Below, one piece after another: positions 43,847-52,108 of a stretch of DNA of 64,000 nucleotides. The position numbers were made by a program, and so were the translations under genes. The DNA is from Pedobacter cryoconitis. GTDB taxonomy: Bacteria; Bacteroidota; Bacteroidia; Sphingobacteriales; Sphingobacteriaceae. Every line of letters starts with the position of its first letter. Position 1 is the first letter of the stretch. Under the pieces are notes generated by a model. It made no database searches and was not told the DNA's origin. It worked only from the letters and a program-made list of their open reading frames with translations. Location: NCBI RefSeq assembly GCF_003259615.1, contig NZ_QLLR01000017.1, forward strand, positions 1 through 64,000. The letters are read 5' to 3'.

Positions 43847-44184
43847 CTAATTTACTGAGATAATTTCGGCAATATTATTTTCCAGATCAGGAAGTTTAGA
43901 AATTATAATATCCCAGACAATATCATAATCAATTCCAAAGTATACATGAATTAAATGATTTCTTGTAGCAGTGATTTTTCGCCACTCAATAGGAGGATAT
44001 AATGTTTTGAATTCAGGATCAACCTTGGCACTTGCCCCGCCAATTATCTCCAGACTTCTTATAATTGCTCTGGAAAGGATAGGGTCATTAATTACAGTTT
44101 CTTTATTTTTTCTTTTGTTGAATTAAGGACAAAGGAAACTTCTTCAAGAATATGTTTGGGTAATTCAAGGTTAAAGGGGAACAT
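43847..44184 (-). pseudogene. hepT: Frameshifted HepT-like HEPN toxin
   Basis: Two overlapping frames together encode a HepT/DUF86 protein. The 5' part reads MFPFNLELPKHILEEVSFVLNSTKEK and then stops after KKL. The rest, in another frame, reads DPILSRAIIRSLEIIGGASAK, EFKTLYPPIEWRKITATRNHLIHVYFGIDYDIVWDII and ends LPDLENNIAEIISVN. The HEPN motif R-x4-H-x-Y (RNHLIHVY) is intact. The break lies in an A-rich run near 44106-44122, and the span of 338 nt is not divisible by three. It is either a pseudogene or a slippage site; a sequencing error cannot be excluded. Overlaps mntA by 14 bp. Confidence 0.75.
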
Positions 44185-44483
44185 ATTCTGTTTGATTTAG
44201 AATATGAGGGGCAATATACTTACTCAGTGATTGAGGTGTTACAACTTCAACTTTTCTTCCTAATAAATCTTCAAGAAAGAAAGATAGGTTCATAAAGTTG
44301 TCATAAGTCTTTTGTTCAGGGGCGAACTCAAATAAAAGATCAACATCACTATCTGAGTGAAACTTCCCGGTAATAAAAGAGCCAAAAACACTTAATTCAG
44401 AAACGCCAAATGATCTTAATTTTTTGGCTGTTAGTCTCTAATAAAGAAAATAAGGATTGTTTATTTTGAACTTTCGTCTGCAT
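44171..44483 (-). pseudogene. mntA: Frameshifted MntA-like nucleotidyltransferase antitoxin
   Basis: The frame from ATG at 44483 (MQTKVQNKQSLFSLLETNSQ) breaks, and the conserved part continues in another frame: AKKLRSFGVSELSVFGSFITGKFHSDSDVDLLFEF. This carries the full nucleotidyltransferase signature GS-x10-D-x-D. It continues LEDLLGRKVEVVTPQSLSKYIAPHILNQTEYVPL to a stop. The span (313 nt) shows a one-base shift near 44420-44440. In intact systems MntA AMPylates the HepT toxin at its R-x4-H-x-Y tyrosine. Both partners are damaged here, so the module looks decayed. Confidence 0.75.
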
Positions 44484-44624
44484 ATTCAAAGCTGATCAAA
44501 AGATTTAACTTAATAAAAATCCCATATTGAAATCCTGGGAATTAGTTAATCCCTGTAAGATTCTCTTATATTGGCCCTGAAATGATGATTTACTCATTTC
44601 ATCTTAGTCATAGTTACCCATTTT

Positions 44625-45764
44625 ATGAAGCGTATAGTTTTAAGTTTATTAGTTTTTAGTGTTGGAATTAGTGGAGCCGCTGCTCAACAGAAAGGTTTTA
44701 CAATCAAAGGGGAAATCAAAGGTCTTCATGGTCCTGCAAAAGTCTATTTAGATTTTTATGAAGGTAAAATATCAGATTCAGCAGTTGTCAGGGATGGAAG
44801 CTTTCAATTTAAGGGGATTGCAAAAAAGACCGGATTGGCAGATCTCATTTTAGACAGGTATGGTGTTGGAAAAGATAGCGTCAATCTGGAGAATAATACG
44901 GATGAGCTAACCTTTTTTTTAGATAATTCTGAAATTACTGTTACTGCTCAGGATTCTTTGATACGCGGAACCGTTACAGGCTCCAGGATCAATGACGAGT
45001 ATATGGCCTATAACAAATTTATAGGAGGAACAGTCACTGCTGCTTATAAAAATCACAGGAACAGGATTTCTCCGTATTTGTGGAGTTCATATCCTTTTTT
45101 TAAAGAATTTGATGAATACATGTATCAATTCAAAGCGGAGCGCTTTGAGAAGCAGTTACAGTTTATACATGAAAACCCTCAATCTTACTTTAGCCTGTTT
45201 GCCCTTAAGGATATTACCTTAATGGGGTATGGAAAGGATATGATCAGGACAGGTATTGCTTACAGATCTATTGATGCGAAATTGAGGAATAGCCCAGAAG
45301 GGCAACGTATCGGGAGACGTATCCAGACCATGAGCCAGGGTGCTGTCGGCACGCCTGCACCAGATTTTACTTTATATGATGTGAACGGCAAAGCGGTAAA
45401 GTTATCTGCTTACCGTGGCAATTATGTGGTCCTGTATTTCTGGGTTACAGGTAACGACCTGATCAAAGCGGAAAACTATAAAATGATCAAAGCGGCCGGA
45501 TTATATAAGCATAAGAAATTTAAAATTATCAGTATCTCTTTAGACCCTGAAAAAAGAAAGCAGGCCTGGGCGAAAGAAGTGAAAGAAAATAAACTACCAT
45601 GGGTACAGGTATGGGGAGTGAAATCCGGGCCGCTTACTACAGCAAAGCTTTATGGTACTCAGGGAACTCCGTCAAGTATTGTGATTGATCCTGATGGAAT
45701 GATAGTCACCAGAGACTTAAATGGAATTGAATTGCAATATCAGCTGGCTGAATATATGAAATAA
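44625..45764 (+). CDS. TlpA/AhpC-type thioredoxin-fold protein lacking the CxxC motif (DUF4369 N-domain)
   Basis: A 379-residue protein with signal peptide (about 1-21, ending GAAAQQ). A beta-rich DUF4369-like N-terminal domain (FTIKGEIKGLHGPAKVYLDFYEGKISDSAVVRDGSFQF) is followed by a thioredoxin-like domain from about 245 (GTPAPDFTLYDVNGKAVKLSAYRGNYVVLYFWVTGNDLIKAEN; PSSIVIDPDGMIV). The position of the usual WCxxC is occupied by GNDLI, and the whole protein contains no cysteine. It therefore cannot act as a disulfide reductase. It may be a structural or binding relative of TlpA-like proteins in the periplasm. Confidence 0.9.
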   Translation: MKRIVLSLLVFSVGISGAAAQQKGFTIKGEIKGLHGPAKVYLDFYEGKISDSAVVRDGSFQFKGIAKKTGLADLILDRYGVGKDSVNLENNTDELTFFLDNSEITVTAQDSLIRGTVTGSRINDEYMAYNKFIGGTVTAAYKNHRNRISPYLWSSYPFFKEFDEYMYQFKAERFEKQLQFIHENPQSYFSLFALKDITLMGYGKDMIRTGIAYRSIDAKLRNSPEGQRIGRRIQTMSQGAVGTPAPDFTLYDVNGKAVKLSAYRGNYVVLYFWVTGNDLIKAENYKMIKAAGLYKHKKFKIISISLDPEKRKQAWAKEVKENKLPWVQVWGVKSGPLTTAKLYGTQGTPSSIVIDPDGMIVTRDLNGIELQYQLAEYMK

Positions 45765-45838
45765 CAGATATGTTATTAATGTATAGAAATGTTTAACACA
45801 GATAACCAATCCTTAATCCTGATTTAACATATCACTTC

Positions 45839-45846
45839 TATATTTG
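45839..45846 (+). promoter_or_regulatory. Orphan -7 box (TATATTTG)
   Basis: An exact TAnnTTTG match with no plus-strand gene downstream for about 2 kb. A convincing -33 is missing. Paired with the terminator at 45898-45934, it could make an RNA of about 80 nt. Confidence 0.4.
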
Positions 45847-45852
45847 TGCTGT

Positions 45853-45932
45853 AAATATTTGGTTAGTATTTATCAAGTTTAGGTTTAGTTGATAACAAAA
45901 TAGCCCGGGTGGATGTCCGGGCTATTTGTTTT
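45853..45932 (+). ncRNA. Possible small RNA between TlpA-like and acyltransferase genes
   Basis: Inferred only from an isolated promoter-like box and a strong hairpin/T-run 50 nt further. No sequence conservation could be tested; the ends are estimates. Confidence 0.3.
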
Positions 45933-45934
45933 TT
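45898..45934. terminator. Bidirectional intrinsic terminator
   Basis: 11-bp perfect arms (AAATAGCCCGG at 45898-45908, complement at 45917-45927), GC-rich, with TTTTTT following on the plus strand and TGTT on the minus strand. It serves the acyltransferase gene (minus), whose stop is at 45933. Confidence 0.85.
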
Positions 45935-47684
45935 AGAAGTTTTTACCAATTTTCTCCAGCATTTCTGGTGGGATGCTTTGCATATCGACCACAAGGAATC
46001 CATCCAGGCAATCTGAAAACTTCGGATCTATATTAAAGCAGATAATTTTTGCATTCAGGTTAAGGTATTGTCTTAACAACACAGGAATTTTGATGTGTGT
46101 ATTTTCAATGTCAGATATCAGGACATCAAGATCTTTTAGTGAATCGCTGCTTTCAATCAGCAGGTCTTTATCAATCGCTGACAAATCAGCCTTGAATTTA
46201 TTTCTTGGCCTTACATACTGTCCCAACTCGTAATCAAAGTGATTCTTGGTAATGAAGTCAACAATCAGTGATTTAGAGAATTTGGAAAAGTTATTACTGA
46301 TACTTACCGGACCAAACATGTAACGGTATTGTGGATTATCCAACAGATACTTTAAAATACCTTTCCATAGTAAAAACAACGGCAATGCTTTTTGCTGATA
46401 TTCTTTACGGATCCATGAACGTCCCAGTTCAATTCCCTGGCGCAATACAGGATAAAAAGGGTCTTTGATTTTAAAGAGTTCAGAAAGATAAAATCCTCTT
46501 TTGCCTAAAGTATTTAAAATCTCGTCTCCTTTACCAATACGATAGGCACCAACGATATTTTTCTGATCTACATCCCAGATAAATAAATGATGATAATAAA
46601 TATCATAGTTATCAAGGTCTATCTTTTTATTAGAACCTTCGCCGACTTCTCTGAAAGTTATTTCTCTTAATCGGCCTATTTCCCTTAATATATTTGGAAT
46701 ATTAGCTGAAGGGGTAATGTAAACTTCATAATTTTTCTCCGTCCACACCCTGTATGTTTCCAGCTGTTCAATTTCCTCCACAATACTTGCTCTTGGAGTT
46801 TCTTCAATAATTGGCTCCGGAGTCTTCTTGATTTTGAAAAGATTAATTGGATTGAACAATTTCTTTTCCTGTTCTATACTTGTACCAAGGGCATAAGTAC
46901 GTGCACGTAAAAAATCAAGTAATTTATTAGTGTTGTTGCGGTAAGAAATATCTTCGATATGAATGGGTTTCCCTATTCTGACTTTTATTTTCAGTCCTTG
47001 TTTATTCAGGAATTCTGAAGGTAATTTCGCCGTACGCAGGGTAGGGTGAATAAAACTCAGGATATTGAATAATACCCCATTATTGCCATGGAAATAAATT
47101 GGGACTACTGGTACTTTTGCACGGGCGATAAGCTTTCCAACTACAGGATGCCATAAGCGGTCTGTAATTTCTTGTTTGTCCAGGCTAAAGGTTGAGACTT
47201 CACCTGCAGGGAAAATTCCAATAGGTACCCCGTTCTGCAATAGATCAAATGTTGCTTTTAATCCGCTGATGCTTGAAGAGTGCTGCACATTTTCAAAAGG
47301 GTTAACGGCAACAAAAAACTCATTTAAGTTAGGAATTTTCTGAAGAATAAAATTCACCATTACTTTAGCTTCCGGACGCACTGTACATAATAATTTGACC
47401 AGTGCAAGCCCTTCTATCCCTCCATAGGGATGGTTTGCAATCGCAATGAAGCCACCTGTCTTGGGAATGTTTCTCAGGTCATCTTCATCGAAATCAATTG
47501 ACACCCCTATCGTTTCCAGTATTTTATCTACAAACTCTAAACCATTGAAATGCTGATTCTGAGAGAAAACTTTATTAATATCGTTCAATTTCATGACTTC
47601 CATCAGTAAATCTGCAAGTCCCGGAACACCGAGTTTATCAATTTTAGTAGCCTTTGCAAATTCTTTGGTTGTTATGATCTTCAT
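45933..47684 (-). CDS. olsF: Bifunctional acyltransferase: PlsC-type N-domain plus OlsB-type GNAT C-domain (OlsF-like)
   Basis: A 583-residue fusion. N-terminal half (about 80-265) is a lysophospholipid-type O-acyltransferase: FIAIANHPYGGIEGLALV (the NHxxxG motif corresponding to HX4D, with an E in place of the usual spacing), IGIFPAGEVSTFSL and VPVVPIYFHGNNG. The C-terminal half (about 310-560) is an OlsB-like N-acyltransferase: YEVYITPSANIPNILREIGRLREITFREVGEGSNKKIDLDNYDIYYHHLFIWDVDQKNIVGAYRIGKG. In Bacteroidota and Serratia the single-protein OlsF makes ornithine-lipid-like aminolipids; the gene is so named here by similarity of layout. Product could be an ornithine, glycine or related lipid. 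Confidence 0.85.
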   Translation of the reverse strand: MKIITTKEFAKATKIDKLGVPGLADLLMEVMKLNDINKVFSQNQHFNGLEFVDKILETIGVSIDFDEDDLRNIPKTGGFIAIANHPYGGIEGLALVKLLCTVRPEAKVMVNFILQKIPNLNEFFVAVNPFENVQHSSSISGLKATFDLLQNGVPIGIFPAGEVSTFSLDKQEITDRLWHPVVGKLIARAKVPVVPIYFHGNNGVLFNILSFIHPTLRTAKLPSEFLNKQGLKIKVRIGKPIHIEDISYRNNTNKLLDFLRARTYALGTSIEQEKKLFNPINLFKIKKTPEPIIEETPRASIVEEIEQLETYRVWTEKNYEVYITPSANIPNILREIGRLREITFREVGEGSNKKIDLDNYDIYYHHLFIWDVDQKNIVGAYRIGKGDEILNTLGKRGFYLSELFKIKDPFYPVLRQGIELGRSWIRKEYQQKALPLFLLWKGILKYLLDNPQYRYMFGPVSISNNFSKFSKSLIVDFITKNHFDYELGQYVRPRNKFKADLSAIDKDLLIESSDSLKDLDVLISDIENTHIKIPVLLRQYLNLNAKIICFNIDPKFSDCLDGFLVVDMQSIPPEMLEKIGKNF

Positions 47685-47923
47685 ATTTGTTCTTAAAAGG
47701 AGAGAATTAGGAGCATATTTGAGCTAGAGATTTGAATATGTTCCTGAATCAATCTCAAAAATAAGATTTATATTTTTAGAAAAGTTTAAAATTTATCTGA
47801 TCGCACGTTTAAGCTTCCTTTTTGCCGTCATAATTACTTCATCTTATCTGAAAATAAGGGAAAGAATAATTTTATTCAGAAATCTAACCAGGTTCCTGGA
47901 GAACAGGGGTACATTGAGCCAAT

Positions 47924-48826
47924 ATGCGAAAGTGGTTAAGTTCTTATTTCAATTTCTCCAAACGGGAGTACAATGGCTTGCTGGCTATGGTTGTACTGAT
48001 CGCATTGATCAGGGCTATTCCTGCTGTTTATAGCTTTTTTTTTCCAGAGCTGACAAATCCGGAGACAGAAAGATTGGCTATCAATAAATTAAGCTGGATG
48101 AAGTCGGATAAGGAGGCAGCACACAGGCAGCAGAAGATGGAAGCTCCGGTACTGAAATCAACCCTGTTTAATTTTGATCCTAACCTGATTGATGCAGATG
48201 ACTGGCAGCGGTTGGGTTTGTCTGCAAAACAGGCTGGTGTAATGGCCAGGTATAAAGGAAAGGGGGGAAGGTATTTTAAGAAAGAAGATTTGCAGAAAAT
48301 GTATGTGATAAGTCCGGAAATGTATGAAAGATTGATACCTTATATAAGTATAGGTTTGGGAAAAGACCGGCAGCGTCAGCAATTGAATCCTGAATATACT
48401 GCTAAAAATTATCCTGCGCAGCAGAAACCTTTATCTATACCATTGAATACTGCCGATACTTTACAACTGATGGAGGTCAGAGGCATAGGGCCGGCTTTTG
48501 CCAGAAGAATCTGTAATTACCGGCAGCGTCTTGGCGGGTTCTATAAAAAAGAGCAGCTGCTGGAGATCTATGGGCTGGATAGTTTAAAGTATGCTGAAAT
48601 TAAAGATCAGCTCAGTCTGGACGATCTGGTGCTGACCACAATTAACCTCAATACTGCATTGTTTGATGATTTGAAAAATCACCCCTATTTAAAGTATAAA
48701 CAGATCAATGCAATCATTCAGTTTCGAAAACAACACGGAAATTATGGTAATATTGCGGACTTAAGAAAGGTGGCTATTTTATCTGCTGAAACTATAGAGA
48801 AGTTAGCCCCTTATATTTCTTTTTAA
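47924..48826 (+). CDS. Helix-hairpin-helix domain protein (ComEA-like)
   Basis: A 300-residue protein with an N-terminal membrane helix (about 20-40: LLAMVVLIALIRAIPAVYSFFF). Three HhH segments follow: LSAKQAGVMARYKGKGGRYFKKEDLQKMYVIS, LNTADTLQLMEVRGIGPAFARRICNYRQRLGGFYKKEQLLEIYGL and LNTALFDDLKNHPYLKYKQINAIIQFRKQHGNYGNIADLRKVAIL. DNA-binding at the membrane, as in competence proteins, is plausible. The downstream apt gene begins 2 bp after its stop, implying coupling. Confidence 0.85.
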   Translation: MRKWLSSYFNFSKREYNGLLAMVVLIALIRAIPAVYSFFFPELTNPETERLAINKLSWMKSDKEAAHRQQKMEAPVLKSTLFNFDPNLIDADDWQRLGLSAKQAGVMARYKGKGGRYFKKEDLQKMYVISPEMYERLIPYISIGLGKDRQRQQLNPEYTAKNYPAQQKPLSIPLNTADTLQLMEVRGIGPAFARRICNYRQRLGGFYKKEQLLEIYGLDSLKYAEIKDQLSLDDLVLTTINLNTALFDDLKNHPYLKYKQINAIIQFRKQHGNYGNIADLRKVAILSAETIEKLAPYISF

Positions 48827-48828
48827 TC

Positions 48829-49359
48829 ATGACAATGGAAACTAAAATAAAACAGATTGTACGCGATGTAAACGATTTTCCAAAACCGGGTATCGTTTTT
48901 AAAGACATTACACCAATTTTAAAAGATGCAGTTTTATGCGGGGAAATTACTACAGCCCTGGCTATGCAGCTTTCAGCAGTTAAAATTGATGTGGTAGCTG
49001 GTATTGAAAGCAGAGGTTTTCTGTTTGGAATGGCTTTGGCTAATTTGCTGAATGTTCCTTTTGTGCCCATCAGAAAGGCTGGAAAACTGCCGCACAAAAC
49101 TATACAGCAATCTTATGACCTGGAATATGGAAGTGCTACGCTTGAAGTGCATGAGGATGCTATTCTGCCAGGACAACATGTATTGATCCATGATGATTTA
49201 CTGGCTACAGGCGGTACTGTGGTTGCGGCTTCTAAATTGATACAGAAGCTGGATGCGGTAGTTGCAGGGTATTCATTTATCATTGCCCTGGATTTTTTAA
49301 ATGGAAAAGACAGACTAAAAGCGTTTTCTACGAACAATTTCGCATTGGCTTCCTATTAA
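48829..49359 (+). CDS. apt: Adenine phosphoribosyltransferase
   Basis: A 176-residue (or 174 from ATG 48835) purine salvage enzyme making AMP from adenine and PRPP. The PRPP loop VLIHDDLLATGGTVVAASKLI is intact, and the adenine-site sequence FPKPGIVFKDITPILKD and VAGIESRGFLFGMALANLLNVPFVPIRKAGKLP is typical. Follows the HhH protein gene directly. Confidence 0.96.
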   Translation: MTMETKIKQIVRDVNDFPKPGIVFKDITPILKDAVLCGEITTALAMQLSAVKIDVVAGIESRGFLFGMALANLLNVPFVPIRKAGKLPHKTIQQSYDLEYGSATLEVHEDAILPGQHVLIHDDLLATGGTVVAASKLIQKLDAVVAGYSFIIALDFLNGKDRLKAFSTNNFALASY

Positions 49360-49493
49360 ACTGATAAAATAGTTGAAAAAAAATCATGCTGTTTAAGGGC
49401 TTCAGTTCTTATGCTATACTGTAAAATGAACTAAATACTGTTTCGTTCTGTTTCCGGGCAAATATTCAACTGCTTGCTTGGGCTTATATTCTC

Positions 49494-49501
49494 TATACTT
49501 G
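49494..49501 (+). promoter_or_regulatory. Candidate -7 box of the acyl-CoA dehydrogenase gene
   Basis: TATACTTG, one mismatch to TAnnTTTG, 19 bp before the ATG at 49521, with TTG at 49474-49476 as a possible -33 (17-bp spacing). Confidence 0.4.
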
Positions 49502-49520
49502 CCGTATTCAAATATAAAAC

Positions 49521-50693
49521 ATGCAAGAAACGTTAGCACAAAATACAGGGTTCAATTTTAGTACTTCAGAAAATCAGCTGATGATCAGAAGTATGGTTAA
49601 AGATTTCGCGGAAAAGAATATCCGTCCTCATGTAATGGAATGGGACGAAGCACAGACTTTTCCTATTGAAGTTTTTAAGAAATTGGGTGAGCTGGGAATG
49701 ATGGGTGTATTAGTACCTGAAGTTTATGGCGGATCGGGATTCGGTTACCAGGAATATGTAGACGTAATTGTCGAAGTTGCCAAGGTTTGCGGATCTATAG
49801 GTTTATCCCTTGCTGCACACAATTCTTTATGTACAGGCCATATCCTTGCATTTGGAACTGAAGAACAAAAAATGAAGTGGCTGCCTAAACTGGCAACTGC
49901 CGAGTGGATTGGGGCATGGGGCTTAACTGAAGCAAATACCGGATCTGATGCACTGAGAATGATGACTACTGCCACATTGGATGGTGATCATTATGTATTG
50001 AATGGTGCGAAAAACTGGATTACCCACGGTAAGTCAGGTGACATTGCTGTAGTAATGGTAAGAACGGGTGAAAAAGGAGATTCTAAAGGTATTTCTGCGA
50101 TTGTAGTGGAACGTGGAACTCCAGGCTTCTCGGCTGGTAAAAAAGAAAATAAGCTGGGGATGCGTGCATCTGAGACTACAGAAATGATATTTGATAACTG
50201 CCGTGTACCAGTAGCAAATTTACTGGGCAATGTAGGTGAGGGCTTTAAGCAGGCCATGAAAGTGCTGGATGGCGGAAGAATTTCTATTGCTGCCTTGTCA
50301 TTGGGGATTGCAAAAGGTGCTTATGAGGCGGCACTTGCTTATGCTCAGGAGAGACACCAGTTCGGACAGCCAATTTCAAGTTTCCAGGCAATCAGTTTTA
50401 AACTGGCTGATATGGCTACTGAAATTGAAGCAGCTGAATTGCTGATCAGACAATCTGCCGATTTAAAGAATCGCGGTCAGAAAATGACTAAAGAGTCTGC
50501 TATGGCGAAATACTTTGCCTCAGAGGTTGCAGTAAGGGCTGCTACAGAAGCTGTACAGATCTTTGGCGGCTATGGGTATACGAAAGACTTCCCTGTAGAA
50601 AAGTTCTACCGTGATAGTAAGTTATGTACGATCGGGGAGGGGACTTCTGAGATCCAGAAAATTGTAATTGCGAGAGAAATCTTAAATAAATAA
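49521..50693 (+). CDS. Acyl-CoA dehydrogenase (short-chain, butyryl type)
   Basis: A 390-residue FAD enzyme for the first step of fatty-acid beta-oxidation or branched-chain amino acid breakdown. N-terminal helical domain to about 120, beta domain with GLTEANTGSDALRMMTTATLDGDHYVLNGAKNWITHG (flavin side), and C-terminal helical domain. The catalytic Glu lies in the C-terminal CTIGEGTSEIQKIVIAREI. FGGYGYTKDFPVEKFYRDSKL is the usual family block. Monocistronic; a terminator follows. Confidence 0.94.
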   Translation: MQETLAQNTGFNFSTSENQLMIRSMVKDFAEKNIRPHVMEWDEAQTFPIEVFKKLGELGMMGVLVPEVYGGSGFGYQEYVDVIVEVAKVCGSIGLSLAAHNSLCTGHILAFGTEEQKMKWLPKLATAEWIGAWGLTEANTGSDALRMMTTATLDGDHYVLNGAKNWITHGKSGDIAVVMVRTGEKGDSKGISAIVVERGTPGFSAGKKENKLGMRASETTEMIFDNCRVPVANLLGNVGEGFKQAMKVLDGGRISIAALSLGIAKGAYEAALAYAQERHQFGQPISSFQAISFKLADMATEIEAAELLIRQSADLKNRGQKMTKESAMAKYFASEVAVRAATEAVQIFGGYGYTKDFPVEKFYRDSKLCTIGEGTSEIQKIVIAREILNK

Positions 50694-50760
50694 TAACAGC
50701 CTAAACCTAAAATAGCTGTTAAATTCCAAATAGACATATTCTAACCAAATATATTTTACC

Positions 50761-50794
50761 AATCCAGTGTGCGAAAGCAGACTGGATTTTTTTT
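50761..50794 (+). terminator. Intrinsic terminator after the acyl-CoA dehydrogenase gene
   Basis: Stem of 8 bp (AATCCAGT with ACTGGATT) extended by three inner pairs (TGC/GCA) around one G-G mismatch and closed by a GAAA tetraloop, followed by eight T. Confidence 0.85.
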
Positions 50795-50798
50795 ATGC

Positions 50799-50829
50799 TT
50801 GTTTTATAAGGTTTTATGTTCTACCTTTG
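50799..50829 (+). promoter_or_regulatory. Promoter of rpsU
   Basis: TTG at 50799-50801 and TACCTTTG at 50822-50829, 20 bp apart, the Bacteroidota TTTG/TAnnTTTG layout. 37 bp before the rpsU ATG. Confidence 0.75.
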
Positions 50830-50866
50830 CAATCCTTAAAACAACGAGAGGAGGTATTTTAACGTT

Positions 50867-51061
50867 ATGATCATAATTAATATTAAAGACGGCGAATCAC
50901 TTGATAAAGCCCTTAAACGTTTCAAAAAGAAATTTGAAAAAACTGGTGTATTGAGAGAACTACGTAGCCGTCAGGCATACGAGAAAAAATCTGTAGCTCG
51001 TCGTACATTAGTTAAGCACGCGATTTATAAAGAAAATATGCACTTAGAAGGAAAGATTTAA
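50867..51061 (+). CDS. rpsU: 30S ribosomal protein S21
   Basis: A 64-residue basic protein: MIIINIKDGESLDKALKRFKKKFEKTGVLRELRSRQAYEKKSVARRTLVKHAIYKE. Binds at the 16S rRNA 3' end region; in Bacteroidota, S21 sits near the anti-Shine-Dalgarno occlusion site (known from ribosome structures of this phylum). Own promoter and terminator. Confidence 0.97.
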   Translation: MIIINIKDGESLDKALKRFKKKFEKTGVLRELRSRQAYEKKSVARRTLVKHAIYKENMHLEGKI

Positions 51062-51089
51062 TTCTTCCCCTTTTAATTCTAAATATTTT

Positions 51090-51127
51090 AAAGCGCCATT
51101 GGATTTTTCCGGTGGCGCTTTCTTTTT
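51090..51127 (+). terminator. Intrinsic terminator of rpsU
   Basis: 13-bp stem with two G-U pairs (arms AAAGCGCCATTGG and CCGGTGGCGCTTT), loop ATTTTT, then TTCTTTTT. About 28 bp after the rpsU stop. Confidence 0.85.
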
Positions 51128-51208
51128 AGGTAGTAATTCCGTACATTGACTTTTATAGTTGCTGTTTTAGCTTAAAAACAAGCGATAAAAGGATAATAAT
51201 TGTAATTA

Positions 51209-52093
51209 ATGTCAGTAGAATCCTACCTAAACTACCTTCAGCACGAGAAGCGCTATTCTCCGCACACTGTACTAGCCTATAGAACGGACCTGGTACAGTT
51301 TAATGAATACATTGAACAAACTTATGAGCTGGAGCCTGAAGAGGCTAAATATGTACATATAAGAGACTATATCGTCCACCTGATGGAAGATAAGGTTGGG
51401 GCCAACTCCATTGGCAGAAAATTATCGAGTCTGCGGGGTTTCTATAAATATCTTTATCGCCAGAAAATTATCCTGACCAGCCCGATGTCATTAATCAAAG
51501 CTCCTAAAACACCTGAACGGTTACCAGTGTTTATAGAGGAACAGAAGCTGGATCACCTGCTGGACTCAGGAGAGTTCTTTGACGCGACTTTTTCTTCGGT
51601 TCGTGATAAAATGGTCATCGAAGTGCTTTTTGGAACAGGGATGCGCTTAGCAGAACTTTTAGGTTTAAAGGAAACAGACATTGATTTTTACCAGGAATCT
51701 GTCAAGGTTTTGGGGAAAAGAAAAAAAGAAAGAATTATTCCTGTGACCAAACAACTTATTAATCAGCTTAAAGAGTATATTGAGTTGAAATCGTTACAGA
51801 AATTTAATAACAAAACAGACGACTTGTTCGTTACTAATAAAGGAACAGCAGTTTACCCGGTCTTTATTTATAAGATTGTAAAAAGTTATTTGACATATAT
51901 ATCCACACAGGATAAAAAAAGTCCCCATGTATTACGGCATTCGTATGCAACAAGCCTGCTAAACAGGGGGGCAGATTTAAATGCGATTAAAGAATTACTC
52001 GGGCATGCCAGTTTAGCGGCAACCCAGGTATACACGCATAATTCTATAGAAAGATTAAAATCAATATATAAACAGGCCCATCCAAAGGCATAA
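51209..52093 (+). CDS. xerC: Tyrosine recombinase XerC/XerD type
   Basis: A 294-residue site-specific recombinase, the size of chromosome-dimer-resolution Xer enzymes. N-terminal SAM-like domain YLNYLQHEKRYSPHTVLAYRTDLVQFNEYIEQ; catalytic residues Arg in GTGMRLAELLGL, His-x-x-Arg in HVLRHSYATSLLNRG, His in LLGHASLAATQVYTH, Tyr in QVYTHNSIERLKSIYK. It is 15 bp upstream of hpf with an obvious AGGAGG before the latter. No mobile-element context, so housekeeping dimer resolution is most likely. Confidence 0.92.
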   Translation: MSVESYLNYLQHEKRYSPHTVLAYRTDLVQFNEYIEQTYELEPEEAKYVHIRDYIVHLMEDKVGANSIGRKLSSLRGFYKYLYRQKIILTSPMSLIKAPKTPERLPVFIEEQKLDHLLDSGEFFDATFSSVRDKMVIEVLFGTGMRLAELLGLKETDIDFYQESVKVLGKRKKERIIPVTKQLINQLKEYIELKSLQKFNNKTDDLFVTNKGTAVYPVFIYKIVKSYLTYISTQDKKSPHVLRHSYATSLLNRGADLNAIKELLGHASLAATQVYTHNSIERLKSIYKQAHPKA

Positions 52094-52108
52094 AAAAAGG
52101 AGGACAAC

